Source: CAZAPZ01 sp964487285 (GTDB lineage: Bacteria > Campylobacterota_A > Desulfurellia > JAADFJ01). From it: a DNA stretch of 40,517 nucleotides. The notes beneath the pieces are model-generated. The model saw only the letters and a list, made by a program, of their open reading frames with translations, searched no databases and had not been told where the DNA came from. Location of the stretch: contig CAZAPZ010000002.1 in NCBI GenBank assembly GCA_964487285.1, forward strand, positions 1 to 40,517. Direction: 5' to 3'. Every line of letters starts with the position of its first letter. Position 1 is the first letter of the stretch. Positions 8,854 through 16,878 of the stretch are shown in pieces. The position numbers and the translations under genes are program-made.

Positions 8854-9705
8854 TTAGATAATTGCTTGTGCAAATTGTTTTGCATCAAAAGTTTTAAGAT
8901 CTTCTATCGTTTCGCCAAATCCTATATATCTTATAGGAATTTTTAACTCCTTTGCTATCTGTAAAATTATTCCTCCTTTTGAAGTTCCATCAAGCTTAGT
9001 TACAACAATCCCCGTAATGCCCAATGCCTCATTAAATTTCTCAGCCTGCACAAGACTATTTTGACCAATTGTACTATCTAATACAAGTATAATTTCATGA
9101 GGGGCATCCGTTACTATCTTTTTAATAACCCTTTTCATTTTTACAAGCTCTCTTGTTAGATTGTCATTTGTATGAAGTCTTCCAGCCGTATCAATCATAA
9201 CTATATCGTCATTTCTCGATTTTGCAGATGCGCATGCATCATACGCAACCGATGTTGAGTCGCTTCCCGACTTCTGTTTTACCAGCCTTGCATCCGATCG
9301 CTTTGCCCATATTTCGAGCTGGTCAATAGCAGCGGCTCTGTATGTATCACCTGCAGCCATTACAACCGATCTACCTGACTGATTGTATTGATACGCAAGC
9401 TTTCCTATTGTGGTTGTTTTTCCAGCTCCGTTTATTCCTACAAACATCATAATAAACGGTTTGCTGTAATAGCGCATGGGTTTTTCAACCGCCAAGAGCT
9501 GTTTTTCTATTATGCTTCTTGCCGTCTCTTTCCATCTGGTTTTATCATTGCCCTTTTCTATTGCGGAGATTATCTCACCGGCAGATTCAAATCCAAAATC
9601 GGCAGCAAGCAATTTTTCTTCGAGAAGTTCGGAATCAAATTTCTCAATGCCGATAACAGACCTGGTTTTTGATAAGCTCTGTTTAATTTTGTTCCATAAT
9701 GACAT
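8854..9705 (-). CDS. ftsY: FtsY, signal recognition particle receptor GTPase
   Basis: 283 aa, consisting of the N and G domains only; the long acidic A domain of E. coli FtsY is absent, which is common outside enterics. G motifs in order: GINGAGKTTTIGKLA (P-loop), DTYRAAAIDQLEIW (insertion box), DTAGRLHTN, TKLDGTSKGG, then FGETIEDLKTFDAKQF at the C-terminus. It docks ribosome-SRP complexes at the inner membrane so nascent membrane proteins reach SecYEG. No good ribosome site precedes the ATG at 9705, and TATAAT sits immediately upstream of it, so a short or absent leader is possible. First gene of the ftsY-hflKC unit, divergent from the flagellar operon. Confidence 0.95.
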   Translation of the reverse strand: MSLWNKIKQSLSKTRSVIGIEKFDSELLEEKLLAADFGFESAGEIISAIEKGNDKTRWKETARSIIEKQLLAVEKPMRYYSKPFIMMFVGINGAGKTTTIGKLAYQYNQSGRSVVMAAGDTYRAAAIDQLEIWAKRSDARLVKQKSGSDSTSVAYDACASAKSRNDDIVMIDTAGRLHTNDNLTRELVKMKRVIKKIVTDAPHEIILVLDSTIGQNSLVQAEKFNEALGITGIVVTKLDGTSKGGIILQIAKELKIPIRYIGFGETIEDLKTFDAKQFAQAII

Positions 9706-9731
9706 ATTATACGCCTTGTTGTTTAGGAAAA

Positions 9732-9752
9732 TTTTTCATTTATAGTGAAAAA
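9732..9752. other. Inverted repeat in ftsY-flgH divergent promoter region
   Basis: TTTTTCA at 9732 and TGAAAAA at 9746 form a perfect 7-bp inverted repeat around a 7-base spacer. It lies 27 bp upstream of ftsY in the 214-bp divergent gap. It could be an operator or simply AT-rich chance. I see no convincing sigma-54 or sigma-28 box for flgH; TTGGGCTAAATTCTTGTTT near 9820 resembles a sigma-54 site but lacks the -12 GC. Confidence 0.25.
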
Positions 9753-9919
9753 TCTACCATAAAATTTCAATAAGTCAAGAAAGATAAAATTTTAATTAAA
9801 CAGCGAATTAAAAAAGATTGGGCTAAATTCTTGTTTCTGTAAAAACATTTTGTCTCTTTTTTCTCACTTATTTTAACTATAGAATAGTTTTTGCTTGTTA
9901 ATTGAGTAAGGAGATAAAC

Positions 9920-10645
9920 ATGAAACAAAAAATAATTTTGTTGTTTTCTGTAATATTATTATTTGCAGGATGCGCTGTACATCAGCCCGCTAAGCTGAAC
10001 TACAATGCCCAGCCGCATTTAGTTCAACATAAGCAACATATTTCTCAGCACAGAGGATCGCTTTTCAGCAGCAGAGGATCGCTTTTCAGCGATATAAAGG
10101 CTCATAACATAGGCGATCTTGTAACAATAGTAGTTGATGAATCAGCATCATCATTAAATAATGCAGCTCTCCAAAATTCCAAGAAATACAATAGCGGATT
10201 AACTTTGCACAAAATGTTTGGACTAGAATCAAAGATATGGCGTGCAGCCGATGTAAACCCATCGGGAATTTATAAAGGCTATTCCGTACCAAAATCAGGC
10301 GATAGCAACAATCTTCTTGACATCGGCAGTCAGTCTGGATTCAAAGGATCTGCTAAAAATAGTAGAACAAACGAGCTTAATGCAAAAATAGAAGCCCGCA
10401 TAGTGAGCATCCTTCCAAACAATATTTTCAAAATTCAAGGTAAAAAAATAGTTAATTCAGACGGTGAAACTCATATTTTGATTGTGTCAGGGCTGGTGAG
10501 AAGCTCGGATATAGCAAGCGACAATAGCATAGGTTCAGAGTATATTGCAGATGAAATAGTCACGTATGATGGAAAAGGAGTTGTAACAAATGGCGAGAAA
10601 AAAGGGTTTTTGGCAAGTCTTCTTGCTGCTATTCTTCCTTTTTAG
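9920..10645 (+). CDS. flgH: FlgH, flagellar L-ring lipoprotein
   Basis: 241 aa from the ATG at 9920, which follows aaggag with good spacing; the TTG at 9902 would overlap that site and is rejected. A lipoprotein signal peptide with lipobox LFAGC precedes the mature chain. The conserved RGSLFSDIKAHNIGDLVTIVV region, split here by a small duplication, and the end GKGVVTNGEKKGFLASLLAA are typical of FlgH. It forms the outer-membrane L-ring bushing around the flagellar rod, confirming a diderm cell. First gene of flgHIJMNKL. Its last 56 bp overlap the flgI signal-peptide coding region. Confidence 0.95.
   Translation: MKQKIILLFSVILLFAGCAVHQPAKLNYNAQPHLVQHKQHISQHRGSLFSSRGSLFSDIKAHNIGDLVTIVVDESASSLNNAALQNSKKYNSGLTLHKMFGLESKIWRAADVNPSGIYKGYSVPKSGDSNNLLDIGSQSGFKGSAKNSRTNELNAKIEARIVSILPNNIFKIQGKKIVNSDGETHILIVSGLVRSSDIASDNSIGSEYIADEIVTYDGKGVVTNGEKKGFLASLLAAILPF
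10051..10092 (+). repeat. 21-bp tandem duplication inside flgH
   Basis: Two 21-bp units whose first 19 bases (cagaggatcgcttttcagc) are identical. The result is RGSLFSSRGSLFSD just before the conserved FlgH core. The reading frame is kept. Confidence 0.9.
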
Positions 10646-11717
10646 CAGTAGTTTATTAAGTTCTAACTGCTATGGAGTAAAAATTGGGAATATAAGTTCG
10701 GTAGAAGGAGTAAGAGATAACCAGCTTATTGGATACGGGCTTGTTGTAGGATTAGATGGAACAGGCGATGGGACAAACTCAAAATTTACCATTTTTTCTA
10801 TGGTTAACATACTAAAAAGAATGGGAATAATACTTCCTCAAGCGGATATACGATCTCTACAGCCTAAAAATATTGCCGCAGTCATGATTACGGCAATAGT
10901 TCCGCCTTTTGCTCGAAACGGACAAAAGATTGATGTTACGGTTTCGTCTATCGGTGATGCTAAAAGCCTGCAGGGAGGTGTACTGCTTCAAACCGCATTA
11001 AAAGCTGCAAACGGTAAAATTTATGCGGCAGCTCAAGGAGCTATATCAATAGGCGGATTTAACTTTGGCGGCGGCGGTGGTTCAACACAAAAAAATCATC
11101 CGACGGTAGGTCGAATTCCATCAGGGGCAATTGTTGAAAATTCAGTAAACAGCAGCATGCTTGATAATAATAAAAAACTGCATCTGCTTCTTGATAAACC
11201 TGATTTTACCACAGCAAGCAATGTGTCTAACGCAATAAACGGTTCGTTTGGTTCGCACATTGCAAAAGCTGCAAATCCCGAAGAGATAAATGTTAGTTTA
11301 CCCGATGCGTATTCTAACAATCCCGTAGCATTTATAAGCAGAATAGAAAATATTGATGTAAAAGGACATATGATTGCAAGAGTGGTATTAGATGAAAGAA
11401 CAGGCACCGTTGTAATTGGCGGAGATGTGAGAATTATGCCTGTTGCCGTGTCTCAAGGATCACTAACGGTAACAATAACAAATAAAACTGAAGTCTCACA
11501 GCCGCTGCCTTTTTCCAAAGGAAAGACTGCAAAAGTGCCGAAAAAAACCATAAAAGTTACGGAAAAGAAAAGTCATTTTGTAGAGCTTGGAAATTCTACG
11601 GTTGCCGATTTAGTAAAGGCATTAAACGCCATGGGCGCAACTCCGCGTGATATGATGGCTATATTTCAGGCAATATCAGCATCAGGCGCATTAGAAGCAA
11701 AACTCACTATCATATAA
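10590..11717 (+). CDS. flgI: FlgI, flagellar P-ring protein
   Basis: 375 aa with a Sec signal peptide (about residues 1-29, ending near NCYG). The mature N-terminus VKIGNISSVEGVRDNQLIGY and then GLVVGLDGTGD are the FlgI hallmark. The glycine-rich GGFNFGGGGGS, DERTGTVVIGGDVRI and the end VADLVKALNAMGATPRDMMAIFQAI are also typical. It polymerises in the periplasm around the rod at the peptidoglycan layer. The start at 10590 is supported by aaaggag and by the need for a signal peptide, even though it overlaps flgH by 56 bp in another frame. The stop overlaps the flgJ start by one base (TAATG). Confidence 0.95.
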   Translation: MARKKGFWQVFLLLFFLFSSSLLSSNCYGVKIGNISSVEGVRDNQLIGYGLVVGLDGTGDGTNSKFTIFSMVNILKRMGIILPQADIRSLQPKNIAAVMITAIVPPFARNGQKIDVTVSSIGDAKSLQGGVLLQTALKAANGKIYAAAQGAISIGGFNFGGGGGSTQKNHPTVGRIPSGAIVENSVNSSMLDNNKKLHLLLDKPDFTTASNVSNAINGSFGSHIAKAANPEEINVSLPDAYSNNPVAFISRIENIDVKGHMIARVVLDERTGTVVIGGDVRIMPVAVSQGSLTVTITNKTEVSQPLPFSKGKTAKVPKKTIKVTEKKSHFVELGNSTVADLVKALNAMGATPRDMMAIFQAISASGALEAKLTII

Positions 11718-11734
11718 TGAGACCACTGCACAAT
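11717..11734 (+). repeat. Dispersed 18-bp motif, copy C, forming the flgJ start
   Basis: ATGAGACCACTGCACAAT, matching copy B (4654) at 17 of 18 positions. Here its ATG is the flgJ start codon and the motif encodes MRPLHN. Confidence 0.6.
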
Positions 11735-12454
11735 ATTAGCCATAACGGTATTAATGCTAATATATCAAAAACCAACGGCAAATCTCTCAAGGAAGCGTCA
11801 ATTGAATTTGAGGCAATTTTTGTAAGGCAGATTCTTGAGAAAATGATTCCTTCCGATCCCCTTCTCAAGGGTGCAGGCAGTTCCATTTATAGATCAATGT
11901 GGCTTAATTCGTTATCTGAACTTATGGCAAAAGATGGTAATTTTGGCATAGCAAAAATGATCGTTAAAAGCCTCAATTCAACAGAAAATAAAAATGGCGA
12001 CTTAAATGCCAATGATAAAAATAATAAGTCAAAAATCGACAAACTAATGCTCACTGCCGCTTTGAAACAAGGTTTGCCTATAAACTTGATAAAAGCGGTT
12101 GGTAAGGTAGAATCAAACTTTAACCAGAAAGCAGTGTCGCGTGCGGGCGCAATTGGCATTATGCAGCTTATGCCTGCCACTGCCAAGGAAATGGGTAGTA
12201 ATCCAAACATTTTGAAAGATAATATAAGAGGAGGAGCAGCGTATTTGAAAAAGATGCTAAATGAATTTGGAAACACCAAAATGGCATTGGCTGCATACAA
12301 CAGCGGTCCATCTGCAGTCAAATCTTATAAAGGCATTCCTCCCTATAAAGAGACTCAGAATTATGTGCATAAAGTATTAAAATATAAAAAGATCTATGAT
12401 GCTAAAGAATTTTCAAAAAAGTCCGATATAGTTAATACGGATAAGTTAATATAG
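11717..12454 (+). CDS. flgJ: FlgJ, rod-cap protein with lytic transglycosylase domain
   Basis: 245 aa. The N-terminal rod-binding domain (about 22-87) shows SIEFEAIFVRQILEKM and a segment ending GNFGIAKMIV, typical of FlgJ. After a lysine/asparagine-rich linker comes an SLT-type lytic transglycosylase domain (about 107-225): LIKAVGKVESNFNQKAVSRA with likely catalytic Glu132, then AIGIMQLMPATA and MALAAYNSGPSAV. This differs from the enterobacterial FlgJ, whose C-terminus is a glucosaminidase. It caps the growing rod and opens peptidoglycan for it. No Sec signal is seen, consistent with type III export. No clear ribosome site; translation is probably coupled to flgI through TAATG. Confidence 0.93.
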   Translation: MRPLHNISHNGINANISKTNGKSLKEASIEFEAIFVRQILEKMIPSDPLLKGAGSSIYRSMWLNSLSELMAKDGNFGIAKMIVKSLNSTENKNGDLNANDKNNKSKIDKLMLTAALKQGLPINLIKAVGKVESNFNQKAVSRAGAIGIMQLMPATAKEMGSNPNILKDNIRGGAAYLKKMLNEFGNTKMALAAYNSGPSAVKSYKGIPPYKETQNYVHKVLKYKKIYDAKEFSKKSDIVNTDKLI

Positions 12455-12475
12455 AATAGATTAGGAGGAGTTATT

Positions 12476-12745
12476 ATGAGAATCAACGGTTTGAATCAGA
12501 TAAAATCAAACTATTTAAAGAACAAATCCAAAGTCAGTACAGATGTGCAGAAACAAGACAAAAATGAAACAGCCGCTCAAGGAAATGATAAGGTTGAAAT
12601 ATCTACCTCAGCAATGCAGACAAGAAATATTGCATTGGAAACAAACAAGTTTAACCTGCGAATCGATGACTTAAAAACTGCGATAGAAAATGGGAAATAT
12701 ACGATTAATACGGATAAAATCGCCCGGCTGCTAATTGAAAAATGA
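12476..12745 (+). CDS. flgM: FlgM, anti-sigma-28 factor
   Basis: 89 aa, normal FlgM size. It begins MRINGLN, has the DKVEISTSA motif mid-protein, and ends in the sigma-binding helices (LRIDDLKTAIENGKY and DKIARLLIEK). It holds FliA inactive in the cytoplasm until the hook is complete, then leaves through the flagellar export channel. The ATG is preceded by taggagg, the strongest ribosome site in the operon, and lies 21 bp after flgJ, so it may be translated independently. It overlaps flgN by 4 bp (ATGA). Confidence 0.92.
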   Translation: MRINGLNQIKSNYLKNKSKVSTDVQKQDKNETAAQGNDKVEISTSAMQTRNIALETNKFNLRIDDLKTAIENGKYTINTDKIARLLIEK

Positions 12746-13140
12746 ATACTTCTCAGATAAGAGTTACGCTTAAAAATATTTATGATATTTATGAAAACTT
12801 AATACAATTTGTGCGTGATGCAGAGAAGCATATCGTATCAGGCAAAGGTTCTGTTGATTTTTCGCAAATAGCAGCTGCAAAAGAGGAGCTTAAAAAACTC
12901 GTTTTTTCTCTCAAGTCTTTTTCAGATTATTCTATTTTAAAAGAGAGCAGTTTATCCGGTGAATTGTCAAGATTAAGGGGTAGAATCGATCTTTATAACA
13001 GGCTGAAAGATGATTTTATTCAACTTTCTATTGACAGTATGCAATTTTATAACGATCTGATCGATATTGACAGAGCATTGTATAATCAAAATGGAAAAAT
13101 TAGATCAAATTTGCCTAATACGGTTTTAGTGAGGGCGTAA
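12742..13140 (+). CDS. flgN: FlgN-type chaperone for hook-filament junction proteins
   Basis: 132 aa, predicted almost entirely helical with heptad-like leucines, for example RLRGRIDLYNRLKDDFIQLS. Sequence alone is weakly conserved. The call rests on size, coiled-coil character and position between flgM and flgK, the standard place for flgN. FlgN binds FlgK and FlgL before export and prevents premature assembly. It starts inside the flgM stop (ATGA) and its stop overlaps the flgK start (TAATG). Confidence 0.8.
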   Translation: MNTSQIRVTLKNIYDIYENLIQFVRDAEKHIVSGKGSVDFSQIAAAKEELKKLVFSLKSFSDYSILKESSLSGELSRLRGRIDLYNRLKDDFIQLSIDSMQFYNDLIDIDRALYNQNGKIRSNLPNTVLVRA

Positions 13141-14843
13141 TGAGCGGATTGTTTGACGGGCTTTCAATCGGTTTATCAGGCCTAAATGCAAGTCAAACAT
13201 CACTCAATACAACAGAAAACAATATTGCAAATGCCAATACGCCGGGCTACAGTACTCAAGCAGTCAACCTTGCAGAAGCACCTTCTGCACTGGATATACC
13301 CGGCACAAGAGGAAGAGGCGTTGCTATAACTTCAATTACATCTTCAAGAGACGATCTTCTTGAAAAGCGTCTGCGCAATTCAAGCTCGCTTTTAACTTTT
13401 TACAAAACTACTTCGAATTGGTTAAGCCAGGTCGAAACACTCGTTAACGAGCCCGCAGGATCAGGCTTAGACAGTTCCCTGAACAATTTTTTTAGTTCAT
13501 TTAACGATCTCTCCACCGATCCATCATCGGAAACTGCGAGAAGCAATGCGGCCAATAATGCAAAGACGCTGGCGGAATCTTTTAAACAGATTGATAGTAG
13601 CTTATCTGATATGTTAACTCAAGGCGATAGCGAGCTATCGCAAAATATTGATAAGGCTAACCAGCTCATCAGCTCCATTGCTCACATTGACGGCAATATT
13701 TCAAATGCAGAATTAGGCGGAATAGATAGGGCAAATAGTCTCAGAGATAAAAGGGGCGAATTAGTTAAGCAGCTGTCCGATATTGTTCCTATAAATACTT
13801 ATGAAACAGGTTATAAATCTACAGGTCAAGCCGAATTTGCACTTCAAATCGGAGGAATGTCTGTTATAAGCGGTAAAGATTTTCATCAATTAAAAACAGC
13901 TCAAGTTGGACAGCAGAACAGACTATTTTACATAAATTCCGGTGGTTCACTCACAGACATAACCGATAGCGTGAAAAACAAGTCAACCGGATCCGTTTCT
14001 GCTCTACTTAACACGAAAGATATAATTAAAAAATATAGATCAAAACTTGATGAGATCGCAAAAGATTTGATAGATCAGGTTAACCTTGTCCATACTAAGG
14101 GAATGGGACTGACGGGATACTCATCGCTTGCAAGCACAAATCAAGTGAATTCAGCTGACGCGGTTGTTTCATCGGGCGGGCTTCCTATACCTATCACAAA
14201 AGGAAGCTTTGATGTTGTAGTTGTCGATTCAAACGGAAATCATACAACAGCAAGCATAACTATCAATGATTCATCGACTTTTAGTGATGTAAAAGACAGC
14301 CTCAGCAACATAAGCGGAATCAGTGCATACATTGGCGGAAATAATCACCTCGTGGTTCAAGCGGATACAGGCAAAAAATTCTTTTTAACAAACGACAACA
14401 CCGGATTTTTGGCATCCGTCGGTATGGGTACATTCTTCAGTGGAAATAGTGCATCAAATATGAAGTTAAACCCTGCCATAGCTAATGATTTTTCAAAAAT
14501 TGCAGCAGGGCTAACCGACAATGCAGGCGATGGACAAAATGCAGCCGCTATAGCCGGGCTTTCATCGGCACAAGTACTAAAAAACGGCACTACATCAATT
14601 ACCGAGCTTTATAATTCTCTGGTAAGCGATGTAGGTATAGACGGACAAAATTATAAATCTCTGAAGAACAATCAGCAATCTCTAACCAATCAAATAAACA
14701 CGGAAAGGGAATCGGAAAGCGGTGTTTCTCTAAATGAAGAAGCCGCTAAATTAATAAAGTTTCAAAAGGCATTTAGTGCGTCGGCTAAGTTTATTACAGT
14801 TATTGATAATTTAACAAATACCATACTGGGCATGATAACATAA
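13140..14843 (+). CDS. flgK: FlgK, hook-filament junction protein 1
   Basis: 567 aa, within the usual 450-650 range. The N-terminus LSIGLSGLNASQTSLNTTEN followed by NIANANTPGYSTQ is the rod/hook/HAP signature. The C-terminus (SGVSLNEEAAKLIKFQKAFSASAKFITVID) is the matching terminal helix. The middle carries the variable exposed domains. It is exported by the flagellar type III system and forms the first ring between hook and filament. Start and stop overlap the neighbouring genes by one base each, so translation is tightly coupled. Confidence 0.95.
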   Translation: MSGLFDGLSIGLSGLNASQTSLNTTENNIANANTPGYSTQAVNLAEAPSALDIPGTRGRGVAITSITSSRDDLLEKRLRNSSSLLTFYKTTSNWLSQVETLVNEPAGSGLDSSLNNFFSSFNDLSTDPSSETARSNAANNAKTLAESFKQIDSSLSDMLTQGDSELSQNIDKANQLISSIAHIDGNISNAELGGIDRANSLRDKRGELVKQLSDIVPINTYETGYKSTGQAEFALQIGGMSVISGKDFHQLKTAQVGQQNRLFYINSGGSLTDITDSVKNKSTGSVSALLNTKDIIKKYRSKLDEIAKDLIDQVNLVHTKGMGLTGYSSLASTNQVNSADAVVSSGGLPIPITKGSFDVVVVDSNGNHTTASITINDSSTFSDVKDSLSNISGISAYIGGNNHLVVQADTGKKFFLTNDNTGFLASVGMGTFFSGNSASNMKLNPAIANDFSKIAAGLTDNAGDGQNAAAIAGLSSAQVLKNGTTSITELYNSLVSDVGIDGQNYKSLKNNQQSLTNQINTERESESGVSLNEEAAKLIKFQKAFSASAKFITVIDNLTNTILGMIT

Positions 14844-16822
14844 TGAGAATAACCGAAGGGATGATTTATAACAACTTCCTTTCTAACATTAACAAAATAG
14901 ATGAGCAGATAAATAGTGTAAATAATGAAATTGCTACAGGAAGAAAAATCTTATCACCATCGTCAGATCCTTTAAGTTTGACAAAAGCGCTCAATATAAA
15001 CAGCGAATTAAACATGTTCAGCAGTTATACCAAGAATATAAATACATCGGTCAGCAATCTTAATGCTGCGGACAGCAGTCTTCAGAATGCAAGTAACGAA
15101 CTTATGAATATCAAAAATTTGGCTATACAAGGCGCAAACGGCACAAATGACCCGAATAGCTACAATGCTTTGGCAGACAATGTTAACCAGGAACTTGAGT
15201 TATTGAAAAATATAGCAAACTCAAGTTTTGACGGAAAATATATTTTTAGCGGAACAAAAAGTGATAAACCTGCAATTGCAGCTGAAAATCAATCGGCGGC
15301 TTTTGTATCAAACACCGGTACATTGCCAACAGGTGCTCAGATATCGATTTCAAAACAGTTTGCAGATCTTTATCAGCTTGCAGACGGAAAATATACAATA
15401 TCTTTTGACAGCACGAACTCAGAAATTTCTTTAACGGATTCAAATGGAAATACAATCAATATCGATGGAAACGGAAGAGATACTTCCATGACCGATCACA
15501 ATGATCTCGTCTCCGCAGCCGCTGTAAATAATACAAAGCCGATAACCTATGATACCGGTTTAGGCGTAAAACTTACCTCATCAGTGAAACCAACTGCTGA
15601 TTTTTCAATAACATTTGATTATAAAAAAGGTGGTAATTTTCTTTATCAAGGCAACAATACGGCCATGCAGGCTGCCATAGGCAAAGGGCTGAATCTTTCG
15701 TTTACCGTAACAGGGGCAGAAACATTTAAACCGATAAAACAATCGCTGGGTTCGTTTAATCAGCTTACCAATATTTCAACCGGCAAAACAGCAACCAAGA
15801 GTACGAAACTTACCAATCTGAGATTTGGAAATAACCTTATTTCCGATCCTTCAACAATCAGCTTTTCCGGCGCAGATCACACAGGTATTGATATTAGCAG
15901 TCCTATTCCTAACGGATTAGACTCGAATTCAACTGTTTCCGATTTACTAACTGCCATTGAGAAAAGCTACGGAAACAGCGTTACTGCAGATTTTCAAGAT
16001 GGCGAAATTGTCCTAACCGATAAAAGAGGAGGAAAAAGTCAATTTGAATTTGGATTTACCGATACATCATCAGGTACACCAAATCAAAACCTTTTCGGTA
16101 ATTTTCAGACAGAAACATCCGGAAGAGGCTACGATCTGTTTAGAATCGGAAGCGATCTTAAAGATGCCTTAAAAAACAATAATCAATTAGGTGTTGTCGG
16201 TACGGCTTCAGATTGGGCATCAGGTTCAACGGTTACAAAGACAATGAGTGGTATCTATGATGGTGGGGCAGATGATAAATGGACATTTACTTCCAAAGCC
16301 GGCGGAACTATTCCTCCAACCACAGGCACAACAACAATCAAAATAACCGATAACAACAATAATCCGGTTGCTATTATTGATTTTACAGCAAGCTCAACAA
16401 CAGTTAAAGATAAAGACGGCAATACACTTTCCACTACTTCCGCTGCGTATAGCAACGGGGACATTTTGCAACTTCCTCATGGAGTTAATGTTTCTTTTTC
16501 AACAGGCGCCATTACATCGGGTGATAGTTTTAGTGTTAATCTCGCCAATAAAGTCCAATCTTCTATCGGACTTATTGACAAATACTCAGCTCAGTTGGAA
16601 AGCAGCCTTTCAAAAGTCGGCAGCTTGACAAATAGAGGCGAAGCTCAAAAAACTCGTATGTCCGCCCTCACTATTTCTGATAAAACAGAGAAATCGTCTT
16701 TGATGGATGCTGATTACGCTTCTGTCATTTCTCAATATAAACAGCTCCAGATTATATTACAGGCTACTTTGTCAAGTATGGCTCAGATTAATCAGCTTAA
16801 TTTATTTAATTTTATTAAATAA
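14843..16822 (+). CDS. flgL: FlgL, hook-filament junction protein 2, with very large central insertion
   Basis: 659 aa, about twice the length of E. coli FlgL (317 aa). The N-terminal flagellin-like helices (MRITEGMIYNNFLSNINKID, then EIATGRKILSPSSDPL) and the C-terminal helix (LMDADYASVISQYKQLQIIL followed by SMAQINQLNLF) are standard. Residues about 145-560 are serine/threonine/asparagine-rich beta-type sequence with no recognisable domain beyond loose similarity to flagellin hypervariable regions. It connects FlgK to the filament. The enlarged part would face outward. The start overlaps the flgK stop (TAATG). The 56-bp gap after it holds no clear terminator. Confidence 0.92.
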   Translation: MRITEGMIYNNFLSNINKIDEQINSVNNEIATGRKILSPSSDPLSLTKALNINSELNMFSSYTKNINTSVSNLNAADSSLQNASNELMNIKNLAIQGANGTNDPNSYNALADNVNQELELLKNIANSSFDGKYIFSGTKSDKPAIAAENQSAAFVSNTGTLPTGAQISISKQFADLYQLADGKYTISFDSTNSEISLTDSNGNTINIDGNGRDTSMTDHNDLVSAAAVNNTKPITYDTGLGVKLTSSVKPTADFSITFDYKKGGNFLYQGNNTAMQAAIGKGLNLSFTVTGAETFKPIKQSLGSFNQLTNISTGKTATKSTKLTNLRFGNNLISDPSTISFSGADHTGIDISSPIPNGLDSNSTVSDLLTAIEKSYGNSVTADFQDGEIVLTDKRGGKSQFEFGFTDTSSGTPNQNLFGNFQTETSGRGYDLFRIGSDLKDALKNNNQLGVVGTASDWASGSTVTKTMSGIYDGGADDKWTFTSKAGGTIPPTTGTTTIKITDNNNNPVAIIDFTASSTTVKDKDGNTLSTTSAAYSNGDILQLPHGVNVSFSTGAITSGDSFSVNLANKVQSSIGLIDKYSAQLESSLSKVGSLTNRGEAQKTRMSALTISDKTEKSSLMDADYASVISQYKQLQIILQATLSSMAQINQLNLFNFIK

Positions 16823-16878
16823 CCTTGCCTTACGCACTCTTTTTTCAGATTCAAATACTTAAAATAAGACTTCACAAA

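Noticed and set aside
9815..9840. Possible sigma-54 promoter before flgH
   Set aside because: The -12 element reads TTGT rather than TTGC, and the distance to the gene is long; not strong enough to call.
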